Shown: piece after piece, positions 21,524 to 31,688 of the stretch
Layout: each line of letters starts with the position of its first letter
Numbering within the stretch: position 1 is the first letter of the stretch
Assembly (NCBI RefSeq): GCF_900111405.1
Contig: NZ_FOHJ01000001.1
Location: 186,001-250,000 of the forward strand
Direction of reading: 5' to 3'
Origin: Salinibacillus kushneri
GTDB lineage: Bacteria; Bacillota; Bacilli; Bacillales; Alkalibacillaceae
DNA length: 64,000 nucleotides
Notes under the pieces: model-generated
Told to the model about the DNA's origin: nothing
Databases searched by the model: none
Seen by the model: the letters and a program-made list of their open reading frames with translations, nothing else
Translations under genes and position numbers: made by a program

Positions 21524-22175
21524 TTACTCCACTGGAACAAATTTAGTAGGAGCTTCTGATTTTATATAATCATTCTTACTGGCTAAAAATACGTAGCTTT
21601 GAACACCGTTTGATCCTAAAATTGTATTTACCTTTATCTCCACTTTCACTCTAAACTGTAAAATTACTTCCATCACCTACCGGCAACACTTCATATCTTC
21701 CCTCTGGTAAATCCGTTCCTACAAAAAACTGACCAGCACCTAACTCTTTAGGTTCGCCTTCTGCTTTTTCCACTCCTCCTTGTAATTCTTGCAATTTGTC
21801 TTCAGCAGAGGAAATCTCAGAATCTAATTGCGACAAGGTTTCTTCACTTTTGTTAATATCAGATTCCATTTGTTCCTCATTATTTTCAAGTTTTGTTAAG
21901 TGGTTAACTTTTCTTCATTATCTTTAAGTTTTTGTTCTGCCTTAGATATTTCATCGTTTAAAGAATCGAGTTCTTCAGTTCTGGAACTCGGTGTATTCTC
22001 TAACTCGGTTAAATCAGATTCTTTTACTTTTATCGTATTAACGCCCTCTTGATCCGTCTTTCTTCTCGTTATCAATTTTAACTTTGTTTGCCGAACCTCC
22101 TGAACTGTATCCTATTCCGCATCCAATAATAACCGATTCTACATATACATAACCCCATTCAGCTTTTTGCATCAT
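21524..22175 (-). pseudogene. Membrane-anchored coiled-coil protein, multiply frameshifted
   Basis: Pieces of one protein appear in successive frames on the minus strand. ATGATG at 22170-22175 (RBS AAAGGAT) begins MQKAEWGYVYV with a hydrophobic segment (VIIGCGIGYSSGG). A second frame gives a Glu/Lys coiled coil (EELDSLNDEISKAEQKL). A third (21651-21869) continues the coiled coil and a domain GQFFVGTDLPEGRYEVLPVGDGSNFTV, then TAG. The end (VNTILGSNGVQSYVFL ... FVPVE) is in yet another frame. At least three frameshifts and one stop: clearly dead. The C-terminal domain resembles those of Gram-positive surface proteins with a G-x-Y-x-V pattern; function unknown. Confidence 0.8.
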
Positions 22176-22264
22176 ACTCTATCCTTTAAAAACATTGGTT
22201 GTGTAAAAAATGTGTAAAACAAGTCGAAATCATATTTTTTAGTTTAACCCTTAACGAAATACAA

Positions 22265-22307
22265 AAACACCGCCAAACGTTGATAAATCAACATTATAGC
22301 GGTGTTT
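22265..22307 (-). terminator. Terminator downstream of tRNA-Arg
   Basis: AAACACCGC/GCGGTGTTT stem enclosing an inner GTTGAT/ATCAAC stem, with a T-rich tail on the minus strand. Confidence 0.75.
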
Positions 22308-22344
22308 GTCAATTTTATATTTCAGTTTTCCGAACTATAGCTAG

Positions 22345-22416
22345 CGCCCTCGAAGGGAATCGAACCCCTATTACGAGAACCGGAATCTCGCGTGCTATCC
22401 GTTACACCACGAGGGC
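22345..22416 (-). tRNA. tRNA-Arg (anticodon CCG)
   Basis: 72 nt on the minus strand: acceptor GCCCTCG/CGAGGGC, D arm GTGTAACGGATAGCAC, anticodon stem CGAGA/TCTCG with loop TTCCGGT (anticodon CCG, reading CGG), T arm AGGGGTTCGATTCCCTT, discriminator G. CCA is not encoded. No phage integrase or att duplication is visible next to it. Confidence 0.95.
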
Positions 22417-22674
22417 AAAATCTTTAATTATAAAGAAAACGACATGTTTTATTATACGGTTCAAACGTAAAAAACGCAAGTAACAATCAAAATTCGTAAA
22501 CACAGCAAAACACAAATGATTTCAAAAGAGAGTTATCCCTTGTATATCACTATATATTATAGGAGAGGATAGTAGGGATTCGTTTGTACCTTCATACATA
22601 TAATGATTTTAAGCGTCTGGCAGGAATGTAAAAATAAACCAAGAAGAAGAGAATTGAGAAAGTGAAAGTTTTCG

Positions 22675-22704
22675 TTTGACCTTTATTGACCAATTAGGTA
22701 TGAT
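22675..22704 (+). promoter_or_regulatory. clpP promoter with CtsR box
   Basis: TTTGACCTTTATTGACC (22675-22691) is the reverse complement of the CtsR heptad repeat GGTCAAt-aaa-GGTCAAA. It overlaps a sigma-A promoter TTGACC (22676-22681), 17-bp spacer, TATGAT (22699-22704), so CtsR binding would block polymerase, as for B. subtilis class III heat-shock genes. Confidence 0.88.
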
Positions 22705-22793
22705 AAACATGACAACAAAAGAATTCACAACTCCATCTGACTCTTAAGATAGTCAGACAACAAATACTTAGTGAAATAAGGAGGATACATTTT

Positions 22794-23381
22794 ATGAATT
22801 TAATACCAACTGTTATTGAACAAACCAATCGCGGTGAACGTGCTTATGATATTTACTCAAGACTGCTTAAAGACCGTATCATTATGCTTGGAAGCGGGAT
22901 CGACGATAATGTCGCAAACACCGTTGTAGCTCAAATGCTATTCCTTGCTGCTGAAGACCCTGATAAAGATATTTCCTTGTATATTAACTCACCAGGTGGT
23001 TCTATTACTGCAGGAATGGCTATACATGATACAATGCAATTTATTAAACCTAATGTATCAACGATCTGCATTGGAATGGCTGCATCTATGGGTGCTTTCC
23101 TGCTTGCAGCTGGCGAGAAAGGAAAACGTTATGCTCTTCCAAACAGTGAAGTAATGATTCACCAGCCACTTGGCGGAACCCAAGGTCAAGCGTCGGATAT
23201 CCAAATTCACGCTGAACGAATTCTGGAAATGCGTAAAAAATTAAATCAAATTCTCTCCGATCGCACAGGTCAGCCACTTGAAGTCATTGAACGTGACACA
23301 GATCGCGACAACTTTATGTCAGCGTCACAAGCAGTAGATTATGGCCTAATTGATCAAGTAATGGAAACGAAAAATTCCTAA
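22794..23381 (+). CDS. clpP: ATP-dependent Clp protease proteolytic subunit
   Basis: A 195-residue serine peptidase that forms the tetradecameric ClpP barrel with ClpC/ClpX/ClpE. Catalytic Ser98 (MAASMGA), His123 (MIHQPLGG) and Asp172 (DTDRDNF) are at canonical positions. AAGGAGG precedes the ATG. The promoter has a CtsR box, so heat and protein stress should induce it. ClpXP also degrades tmRNA-tagged proteins, linking it to ssrA/smpB here. Confidence 0.98.
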   Translation: MNLIPTVIEQTNRGERAYDIYSRLLKDRIIMLGSGIDDNVANTVVAQMLFLAAEDPDKDISLYINSPGGSITAGMAIHDTMQFIKPNVSTICIGMAASMGAFLLAAGEKGKRYALPNSEVMIHQPLGGTQGQASDIQIHAERILEMRKKLNQILSDRTGQPLEVIERDTDRDNFMSASQAVDYGLIDQVMETKNS

Positions 23382-23448
23382 AATAGAGCCTTAAATCTCA
23401 TGTCAAAAGGGTTCTGTTTTAAGTGTATATAGCCTATATAAAAAATGG

Positions 23449-23481
23449 GGATCGTCTTAAATCATAAGACGATCCTTTTTT
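23449..23481 (+). terminator. Terminator downstream of clpP
   Basis: GGATCGTCTTA/TAAGACGATCC perfect stem, five-base loop, TTTTTT. Confidence 0.9.
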
Positions 23482-23673
23482 AATTAAAGCTCTATTTAGT
23501 TTAACAACAAAATCCAAGTTTGCTCACATAAATTCAATTTTTTCAAGACTGGAATTCATTTAAAAACGTGTTTAAAATTGAATAATCAGTGTGTAGAGAT
23601 ATTGGTATGAGTTTTACTAACCAAAAATATATGTCGAATGATACGTCTGCCATCTTTTTCGGAGGGTGAAAAT

Positions 23674-24153
23674 ATGTATAGGGAAGATAGACTGCCTCAA
23701 ACCCCAAAAGAGGGCATAATATTTATGTTGATTATTTCGATTATTTCAGTCAACACTATTGCACCAATTATTATGGGGATGGAATTCGGTTTCAGTAAGG
23801 ATAATTACTAGGAAACCTTAAAGGTTATTCCGATTATGTGGATTATCGTCATTATATTAGTAAGATTTGTTGCGGGGCCATTAGTTGGTAAAGTGATGCC
23901 AAAATTCGTAGAAAAAAAAGATGGATTTAATGCCAGAGTGTTATTAAATACTTTATTGAATGTTACAGTCTTATCTATTATTCTTACAATTATCGGAACT
24001 TGGGTTGGTACGAAACAAATAAGCCTTGAACCTTTTCAGAACTTTTTTCACAGTTGGTTTAGAAACTTTGGTGTAGCATTTTGGATTGAGTTGTTAATTG
24101 CACAGCCCATTGCAAGATTTGCAATGAAAAGATTACATTCAACAAGCCCGTAA
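23674..24153 (+). pseudogene. DUF2798-like membrane protein split by a TAG codon
   Basis: From an ATG eight bases after GGAGG, the frame runs MYREDRLPQTPKEGIIFMLII, has a hydrophobic helix (ISIISVNTIAPIIMGM), and hits TAG at 23809-23811 (codon 46). The same frame then continues without any other stop through ETLKVIPIMWIIVIILVRFVAGPLVG to 24153, with further helices. Removal of that one stop gives a 159-residue four-helix protein of the DUF2798 type. A single C-to-T change (CAG to TAG) would explain it. Recent inactivation, or a sequencing error. Confidence 0.75.
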
Positions 24154-24415
24154 AGAAAAGGCTGTTAATCTTTAATAAGTATTAAACATAGGCCTTAGCC
24201 GATAGTTTTCTTCCTTTTTCAGCTTGTTCAAAGCAAACGTGGAACGTAACCTATGATGATTTCATTGTTTACTTCGCTGGTTCCATTGTATGTATTCCTA
24301 ATGAATGGTTTGCTTTTTACCGTTTGGTTTGCAGGAAAATAATACGAAATCATTAATAAAAATAAATAAACGTTCCGGCTAGTGCAAGTCAAATAGGCAA
24401 GGAGTGGCGAAATGA

Positions 24416-24698
24416 ATGCGTGTTGTAGGGTATTTTATTGCATTAATAGGTGTAATGGCGACCGCTCTGCTAAACGAATTGAAAACGAAAAAGTTGAAAT
24501 ATAAAGTGTGGGGCATAGCCCTTATGGTGCCCATTTCCCCAGCTTTTTCTTTTTCAGTTGGATTGACCTATGCAGGCATTATTGGAAAATGGTTGGGGTG
24601 GATTGATGATGTTTTGTGTTTTCGCAATTATCTTCTTATTAGGGCTTATTATATTGTTGGTCGGTGTTTTTATGAAGGAAGAAACCATAAAACGTTGA
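24416..24698 (+). pseudogene. Small membrane protein with a frameshift
   Basis: The first frame (ATG 24416, GGAG 11 bases upstream) gives a helix MRVVGYFIALIGVMATALL and a second hydrophobic segment (GIALMVPISPAFSFSVGLTYAGIIG) up to WLGW. The final helix MMFCVFAIIFLLGLIILLVGV with a charged tail KEETIKR lies in the next frame, ending at 24696-24698. One frameshift near 24600-24606 joins them into a plausible three-helix protein. Family not recognised. Confidence 0.6.
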
Positions 24699-24850
24699 AT
24701 AAATCGACTTAAGAGTACTTTAAGGTGACGTACTGACTGTAGAGTAGGAGAGAAAGGAAATACGACGAAAGGAATGGTGTCGATGTTTAATTTATCGTAC
24801 GGAGAGAGCCCTTGATTTCATGTCAAAGGCTCTTTTCGGTTATTTCAAAA

Positions 24851-25105
24851 TTATTCCTGCGTAACAAATGTTGTTAATTCATGGATAACATCCTGCTCAT
24901 CAGAACCTTCAGCTTGTAATACAATTTCTTCTCCGCTGGCAACTGCAAGGCTCATTAGCCCCATAATACTTTTGGCGTTTACTCGTTTTCCATCTTTCTC
25001 AATAAAAATATTAGCTGAAAATCGATTGGCCTCCTGCACAAATTTTGCTGCAGGTCTTGCCTGTAGACCAGTCGATAATTGAACCGTAACCTTTCGTTCA
25101 ACCAT
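24851..25105 (-). CDS. crh: HPr-like catabolite repression protein Crh
   Basis: An 84-residue HPr paralogue in which the catalytic histidine is replaced by Gln15 (GLQARPA) while Ser46 (AKSIMGLMSL) remains. It therefore cannot carry PTS phosphate but can be phosphorylated by HPr kinase and serve as a CcpA co-effector. It lies downstream of whiA as in B. subtilis, though 253 bp away. AGGAGAATACAG precedes the ATG. Confidence 0.96.
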   Translation of the reverse strand: MVERKVTVQLSTGLQARPAAKFVQEANRFSANIFIEKDGKRVNAKSIMGLMSLAVASGEEIVLQAEGSDEQDVIHELTTFVTQE

Positions 25106-25358
25106 TCTGTATTCTCCTCTCTGCTCTCCATTAACTAAAAAACCAGAAAAACGATTTATGTATCATCTTTATCTAAATGAGAATCAGTACATGAATATAG
25201 AAAGAAACGCTTCAATTTGAAAGCGTTTTAATTTAAAATCATTATATCATGGAAAGATGAAAAAGGAAACGGAAAAATAAAGGGGAACTTTCATTTAGAA
25301 GCATTCTCCTATCTCTATTTGAAATTCCATAGACTTATTTTCCCGCTACCCTGGAAAC

Positions 25359-26306
25359 CTACATTTCACTTATTTCCCCGCGTCTAACTTTATCAGAAAA
25401 CTCATCTATCTTTTTCAAACGATGATTAATACCAGATTTACTAATTTTTCCGGTTGAAACGAGTTCACCTAATTCTTTAAGGGAAACATCCTGGTGCTTT
25501 AACCTTAATTCCGCAATTTCACGTAATCGATCAGGCAAGGCTTCCAACCCAACCGTTTGCTCAATATAACGAATATTTTCAACCTGTCGGAATGCGGCAC
25601 CAATGGTTTTATTTAAATTTGCTGTTTCACAATTCACAAGTCGATTAACGGAATTGCGCATATCTCTCATAATACGTACATCTTCAAATTTAAGTAATGC
25701 CTGATGAGCTCCTAAATTAATCAATAGCTCTGTAATCTTGTCTGCTTCTTTTAAATACGTAATATATCCTTTTCTTCTCTCAAGTGTCCGTGCATGTAAA
25801 TCAAACATATTCATGAGCTCACACAATGCGTCATTATGATCTTCATATAATGTATAAATCTCCAAATGATAAGAGGAAGTTTCGGGATTATTTACAGATC
25901 CACCTGCCAGAAAAGCACCACGTAAATAGGAACGTCGACAGCAGGTTTTTTTCGTATACTTTTCAGCTATTTTTCGATTAAAGGTAAAAGGATTTTCCAG
26001 AATCTCCAGCTGTTCCAAAAAAGGCTGCACTTCTTTTTTCAGCCGTACAATATAGACGTTATTCTTCTTAAGGCGCATTTTCTTACGGACCAAAAGTTCA
26101 ATAGGATGTTCATATAACTTTTTGATTAAGGTGTAAATACGCCGAGCGATGGCAGCATTCTCCGTTTGAATATCCAAAATATATTCCTGATTCGATATCG
26201 AAACAGATCCATTCATTTTAATCAATGCGGACAGTTCCGCTTCTACACAGCATGAATCAACTTCAACCTTCGTTAATTCCTTTTTTATATCTGATGCAAA
26301 TGACAT
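25359..26306 (-). CDS. whiA: Sporulation/division regulator WhiA
   Basis: A 315-residue protein with the LAGLIDADG-like N-terminal domain ([17 protein letters not shown] in the middle, residues 120-140) and a C-terminal helix-turn-helix ([27 protein letters not shown]). In Bacillus it affects chromosome segregation and cell division. The start at 26306 is eight bases after GGGGG; an upstream in-frame GTG overlaps that site. Part of the yvcI-rapZ-yvcK-whiA-crh run. Confidence 0.96.
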   Translation of the reverse strand: MSFASDIKKELTKVEVDSCCVEAELSALIKMNGSVSISNQEYILDIQTENAAIARRIYTLIKKLYEHPIELLVRKKMRLKKNNVYIVRLKKEVQPFLEQLEILENPFTFNRKIAEKYTKKTCCRRSYLRGAFLAGGSVNNPETSSYHLEIYTLYEDHNDALCELMNMFDLHARTLERRKGYITYLKEADKITELLINLGAHQALLKFEDVRIMRDMRNSVNRLVNCETANLNKTIGAAFRQVENIRYIEQTVGLEALPDRLREIAELRLKHQDVSLKELGELVSTGKISKSGINHRLKKIDEFSDKVRRGEISEM

Positions 26307-26324
26307 ATCCCGCACCCCCTTTTT

Positions 26325-27293
26325 TCATTTATTTTCCATTAACGAGTATAAGAGTTTTGCGATTTTATCAGTATCATGACGTAATTTTACTTTGGAGTGA
26401 TCAATGATATCTCCCTCAATAATCTCAAGACCCATCTCAAGCAGGCGTTGTGTATCATATACAACCGGCTTGGCATTTTCTTCTTCATAAAGCTTTTGGA
26501 CATCGTGCTCAATAGGGGCATTGTGTACAACGATTGAATCTACACAAGACTTTCCTACATGGTCATGAATGGCCTGTACGTGATCAGCGGCAGTAAACCC
26601 TTGTGTTTCACCGTCCTGGGTCATTACATTACAAACATAGACCATCTTTCCAACCCTTTTCTTTAATGCTTCACCAATCTCCGGAATAATAATATTCGGA
26701 AGTATACTTGTATAGAGACTTCCTGGAGCTATAACGATTAAGTCAGCAGCTTTGATAGCATCTACCGCTTCAGGTAAGGGCTCAATATGATCAGGACTTA
26801 AAAACACCCGCTTAATCGGTTTATTTACTAGAGGTATTTTAGATTCACCGGAAATAATCGTACCATCCTCCATTTCAGCATGGAGGTACATATTTTGATT
26901 CGCAATCGGATAAATACTGCCCTTTACATTTAATACTCGAGAAATTTCTTTAATCCCTTTATAAAAGTCACCAGTAATAGATGTCATTGCTGCAAGCAAT
27001 AAATTCCCTAATGAGTGCCCTGAAAGACTATTTCCATTTTCAAATCGATGCTGAAACATTTTTAAAATCATCGGTTCAGCATCCGACATGGCTGCAATCA
27101 CATTACGTATATCCCCAGGAGCCGGAATAGCCATTTCACTTCGCAAACGACCCGAGCTTCCTCCATCATCAGCTACCGTTACAATGGCAGATACGGATAG
27201 AGGATAGTCTTTTAGTCCACGAATTAAAACGGGCATACCTGTCCCGCCTCCGATTACCACCACATTTGGTTTTCGCTCATCTCTCATAACCAT
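26325..27293 (-). CDS. yvcK: Gluconeogenesis factor YvcK/MgfK
   Basis: A 322-residue CofD-like protein with the nucleotide-sugar-binding start VVIGGGTGMPVLIRGLK and VADDGGSSGRLR. In B. subtilis it is needed on gluconeogenic carbon and for morphology, and binds UDP-sugars. Three bases separate it from rapZ; the ribosome binding site AAAGGA includes the rapZ stop. Confidence 0.95.
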   Translation of the reverse strand: MVMRDERKPNVVVIGGGTGMPVLIRGLKDYPLSVSAIVTVADDGGSSGRLRSEMAIPAPGDIRNVIAAMSDAEPMILKMFQHRFENGNSLSGHSLGNLLLAAMTSITGDFYKGIKEISRVLNVKGSIYPIANQNMYLHAEMEDGTIISGESKIPLVNKPIKRVFLSPDHIEPLPEAVDAIKAADLIVIAPGSLYTSILPNIIIPEIGEALKKRVGKMVYVCNVMTQDGETQGFTAADHVQAIHDHVGKSCVDSIVVHNAPIEHDVQKLYEEENAKPVVYDTQRLLEMGLEIIEGDIIDHSKVKLRHDTDKIAKLLYSLMENK

Positions 27294-27296
27294 TTG

Positions 27297-28178
27297 CTAT
27301 CCTTTCTTTTTATCTATCTCACGATGCGTAACGTATGTGTCAAAATCTTCACTGAAATAATCAGCTATTTTTTCGGCAATCGCAACAGACCGATGCTGCC
27401 CGCCTGTACAGCCTATCCCAACAACTAATTGTCTCTTTCCCTCTTTTTTATACTGTGGAAGCATAAATGCTAACATATCTAACAGTTTATTCATGAAGGT
27501 TGCAGTTTCCGACCATTTAAAGACATAATCAGCAACCTCAGTATCCTTACCTGTTAAAGGACGCATTGATTCTACATAATGGGGATTAGGAAGAAAGCGA
27601 ACGTCAAAGACTAAATCAGCATCAATCGGCATACCATGTTTAAATCCAAACGACACCACATTCATCGAAAATACATGCTGGGACTGACCTTTAAAGGCTT
27701 GCAGGATTTCTTCTCTTAGTTCCCGCGGCTTTCGTTCTGATGAATCAATAATAATTTGCGCCCTTCCCTTTAGCTCATCCAGCAAGTTCCTCTCTTTTTT
27801 TATACCCTCTAATGGTAATCCATCGGGGGCAAGAGGGTGGGATCTCCTTGTTTCTTTATAACGGGAGACAAGTACGTCGTTATCGGCCTCCAGAAATAAA
27901 ATTTGCTCAGAAATCCAATCTTCCTTTCCAACCTGAACAAGAGTATCAATTAATGAGTCAAAAAACTCTCTTCCTCTAAGGTCCATCACAACAGCAACTT
28001 TAGGTGTGCGCTGGTGGTTTTCCTTCATTAATTCTAAAAACTTAGGAAGCAGTGCAGGTGGCAAATTATCTACACAAAAGTATCCTAAATCTTCAAAGCT
28101 TTGCACAGCTACGGTCTTCCCTGCACCCGACATGCCTGTAATGATAACCAATTCAACCTTTTGTACCTCTTCACTCAT
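27297..28178 (-). CDS. rapZ: RNase adapter-like nucleotide-binding protein RapZ/YvcJ
   Basis: A 293-residue P-loop protein: Walker A GMSGAGKT (15-22), [11 protein letters not shown], and a C-terminal domain with [17 protein letters not shown]. Homologues bind GTP/ATP; the Escherichia coli protein guides sRNA decay, whereas YvcJ in B. subtilis has a less clear role linked to competence. Part of the conserved yvcIJKL-crh cluster. Confidence 0.95.
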   Translation of the reverse strand: MSEEVQKVELVIITGMSGAGKTVAVQSFEDLGYFCVDNLPPALLPKFLELMKENHQRTPKVAVVMDLRGREFFDSLIDTLVQVGKEDWISEQILFLEADNDVLVSRYKETRRSHPLAPDGLPLEGIKKERNLLDELKGRAQIIIDSSERKPRELREEILQAFKGQSQHVFSMNVVSFGFKHGMPIDADLVFDVRFLPNPHYVESMRPLTGKDTEVADYVFKWSETATFMNKLLDMLAFMLPQYKKEGKRQLVVGIGCTGGQHRSVAIAEKIADYFSEDFDTYVTHREIDKKKG

Positions 28179-28198
28179 TCTTTCTGCCCCCTTTCTAC

Positions 28199-28657
28199 TT
28201 AATCGACTTGAAATGAAAGCAATTCATCATCAGATGTATATGTAAACGTACCATATAAAACATCATTACGATTCATAATATGCTTATAAATCACTCGATC
28301 TCCTTCAGCCATATCTTTGTTCATAACATCACTTAAGGGAACCCATTCCAGTTCTCCTTCTCTACAATAATCCGTTAGCTTACCATCAAATTCATAACTG
28401 GAAAAGGTAAACATCATCCATTCCCTAATGGTTTGGTTATTTTCTTTGATTACAAATGTAAAAACACCCTTTAATTCCGGTTTAATTAACGTTAGTCCGG
28501 TCTCTTCAGAAAATTCCCGTTTCACCGATTGCTGTATATGTTCACCAGGCTCCATTTTCCCACCAGGTGCTGCATACCAGCCTCTTCTCGGCTTTTTTAA
28601 CATTAAAATATGGTTATTATGCTGCAAAATACAGTTTGTCACACGTTGCAAATTCAT
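28199..28657 (-). CDS. Nudix hydrolase (YvcI-like, 8-oxo-dGTP diphosphatase type)
   Basis: A 152-residue Nudix protein. The box [18 protein letters not shown] plus SEETGL fits G-x5-E-x7-REUxEExGU. The start at 28657 gives [12 protein letters not shown], the usual YvcI N-terminus, with GAGGTG just upstream; 14 further in-frame residues upstream are unlike the family. A promoter candidate (TTGGTT, 17 bp, TATAAT at 28752-28757) lies upstream. Substrate is predicted only. Confidence 0.88.
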   Translation of the reverse strand: MNLQRVTNCILQHNNHILMLKKPRRGWYAAPGGKMEPGEHIQQSVKREFSEETGLTLIKPELKGVFTFVIKENNQTIREWMMFTFSSYEFDGKLTDYCREGELEWVPLSDVMNKDMAEGDRVIYKHIMNRNDVLYGTFTYTSDDELLSFQVD

Positions 28658-28751
28658 CACCTCAAATGGGAAAGCCACACTCCGTAACAAGTCACACAAG
28701 GTACAACAAATTCCATTTAGGTGTGTCCTCCCCCCACTATCTCTCCTTTTA

Positions 28752-28780
28752 TTATACTACGAAAAAATACGAAAACCAAC
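28752..28780 (-). promoter_or_regulatory. Candidate promoter of the nudix-rapZ-yvcK-whiA operon
   Basis: TTGGTT (28775-28780), 17-bp spacer, TATAAT (28752-28757) on the minus strand. Confidence 0.5.
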
Positions 28781-28879
28781 GAAGGCGATACGAAACCCTG
28801 TTGTTGATAATGACCAGGCTTGCATTCGTTTTACTGTGGTAAATGTATCCTGGTGTATGCATTGGGTGATATGATAAGG

Positions 28880-29084
28880 ATGAAGGACAAAAGCTCTAGA
28901 TTACATACAAGAACTGTCCTTCATCATGGTATTGAAAGACAAAATTCAGGAATTACGAACGAAAATGTCCTTCATAATTGTTATGAAAGACAAAATATAG
29001 AGAAAAACATTAAATTTGTCCTTCATCACGGCTATGAAAGACAAAACTTAGGAGAAACCAGCCGAAAGTGTCCTTCATGATCCT
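28880..29084. repeat. Intergenic array of 51-52-bp-period palindromic repeats (copy 2)
   Basis: First arms TGTCCTTCAT start at 28915, 28966, 29017 and 29069; second arms ATGAAAGACA (with variants) end at 28889, 28941, 28992 and 29043. Each complete unit is a hairpin with a short variable loop followed by AAAA and a 21-22-base spacer of unrelated sequence. Period 51-52 bp, the same as at 8380-8637. Lies between trxB and the nudix operon. Loops vary and no cas genes are present, so it is not CRISPR. Confidence 0.85.
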
Positions 29085-29117
29085 TTCTTGCGGGGGACTT
29101 ACAAAAGCCTCCAGACC

Positions 29118-29268
29118 TGGTCAGTCGCCTTCGCTTTTCTACGGTCCAGCTCCGGTGCTCCTAGGTCATGGCGGACATAAGCCAAAGCCATTCTGCGGTT
29201 AAATCCGTGTCACTCCATGTCTTCGTCTTAGACCGCAAAACCTGATCAGTCGCCTTCACTTTTCTTAC
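29118..29268. repeat. Long intergenic repeat, copy B, with terminal direct repeats
   Basis: Homologous to 8681-8816 (shared GCTCCTAGGTC and ATGGCGGAC core region). Here the element is bounded by two 26-bp direct repeats, 29115-29140 and 29240-29265, identical at 24 positions and containing CAGTCGCCTTC and CTTTTCT. Follows array copy 2 on the same side as copy A follows array copy 1. Confidence 0.7.
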
Positions 29269-29270
29269 TA

Positions 29271-29306
29271 CAAAAATAAAGCACAGGCTAAATTCATCGC
29301 CTGTGC
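29271..29306 (-). terminator. Terminator downstream of trxB
   Basis: GCACAGGC/GCCTGTGC stem followed by TTTATTTTT on the minus strand. Confidence 0.75.
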
Positions 29307-29448
29307 CTAAAAATTGAATCTATCTTTTAAAAGGGGGTCAATTTTTCTTAATTACATTGTACCCTAAAATTATTTCACACACATTACAACAGCATTAAAA
29401 GGAAGTTACGTTTAAATAAAGGAATATTACACAGATAGTCCATCTGTA

Positions 29449-30456
<1,008 letters not shown>

Positions 30457-30483
30457 TCAAGATTTAAACGTCTATTGAAATGC

Positions 30484-31512
30484 TCATTCATCCACATCAA
30501 TCGAAAGTTGTTTTCCAATTTCTTTTAGATAGGGATGACGTGAACACCCTTCTTTCCATATTTCAACGGCTTTTGAATACATCTCGACTTTATATAACAC
30601 AATGCTATACCATTTATAATAAGAAAGATGATTCTGCAGATTATTTTTCGGCAGATGTTTAAAACGTTCATAGGCTAGTTTATAATGCTTTGTATGAGCA
30701 AAGGCTGCTGCAATTTTTAGTCGTTGTTGATCATGTATAGGATAAACGTTTTCTAACCATTCTATGTACTGGTTAGATTGTTCTTGTTCGCCCATTTCAG
30801 CATAAAAAATAGCTAAATTAACAATACTATGAATACTGTTTGGATTCTCTTCATAGGCTTCTTTTTCAATCTCCAGTGCCCTTTTATACTCACCGGAAAA
30901 AAACAGTGCCCAGGCAAAATCATGCTGTGCGACTACATAATCCGGGTATCTGGCAATCATGTGCTCTAATATTGGAAGAGCCTGGTCCCAATCCTGATGT
31001 TCAAGATAATAAAAGGCTGATTCCTGATAAGTTAACAGTTCGTCTTCTTCATCAAAAATCCACTCATCCCCATCTTCTTCTAAATCATCATTATAGATTT
31101 TTAATAAATTTAAAAGCTCCTTCGCTTCATTGGCAAATTCACCATGTGGAGCATTTTGTAAATACGTTTCTATATTTTTTTTCGCATCCTGAAATAGACC
31201 AAGATGAGCATAATTATTAGCAATTAAATAATAGCAATCCACATAAGAATCACCAAAGTCTTCAAGAACCTTTGTAAGCATTTGGTTGGCTTGATCATAG
31301 GCTTTGATTTCAGTATATAAAACAGATAACTGGCTTGGATAAAGCGGGTTATCTGGTTCTAATTCAATCGCACGTTTTAACCACTTCTCAGCTTTTTCAA
31401 ATTCATGTTTTCGAAAAGCTTTTACTCCCAGGGAAAAATAAAACTCCCCTTCCAATAAGAACGGGATGACATTTAATTGATCATCAAATTGGTATTTCTC
31501 CGTATTCGTCAT
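30484..31512 (-). CDS. Tetratricopeptide-repeat protein (YvcD-like)
   Basis: A 342-residue cytoplasmic protein made of TPR helices, for example FSLGVKAFRKHEFEKAEKWLKRAIELEPDNP-type units at about 30-65 and again near 180-260; the middle has an acidic patch (YNDDLEEDGDEWIFDEEDE). Scaffolding is likely, partner unknown. The ATG at 31512 is six bases after AGGAGG; the long upstream extension of the frame is not credible. Upstream of trxB as in B. subtilis. Confidence 0.85.
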   Translation of the reverse strand: MTNTEKYQFDDQLNVIPFLLEGEFYFSLGVKAFRKHEFEKAEKWLKRAIELEPDNPLYPSQLSVLYTEIKAYDQANQMLTKVLEDFGDSYVDCYYLIANNYAHLGLFQDAKKNIETYLQNAPHGEFANEAKELLNLLKIYNDDLEEDGDEWIFDEEDELLTYQESAFYYLEHQDWDQALPILEHMIARYPDYVVAQHDFAWALFFSGEYKRALEIEKEAYEENPNSIHSIVNLAIFYAEMGEQEQSNQYIEWLENVYPIHDQQRLKIAAAFAHTKHYKLAYERFKHLPKNNLQNHLSYYKWYSIVLYKVEMYSKAVEIWKEGCSRHPYLKEIGKQLSIDVDE

Positions 31513-31688
31513 GAAGTGCCTCCTATCAACACATATACCACTAAAAAGTATAACACATTCCATAAAGGAATAAAATGACCATGAATTTGGTTTTACAACA
31601 AATCTCCTATCTATTGTTAAATCCTTGAAGCTCTTAAAACTTAAAAGTAAAATAAAGATAACACTACTCATAAAAGGATGTGGCTGGT

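Noticed and set aside
22199-22483. Integrase or phage att site at tRNA-Arg
   Set aside because: The open frame here is only tRNA and terminator sequence read through. No integrase and no duplicated tRNA 3' end is visible.
24253-24360. Short plus-strand membrane peptide (MMISLFTSL...)
   Set aside because: Only about 30 codons, no ribosome binding site, lies in a decaying region.
28880-29084. CRISPR array
   Set aside because: Period and spacer sizes look similar, but the repeat loops vary, arms are short palindromes, and no cas gene is present in the window.
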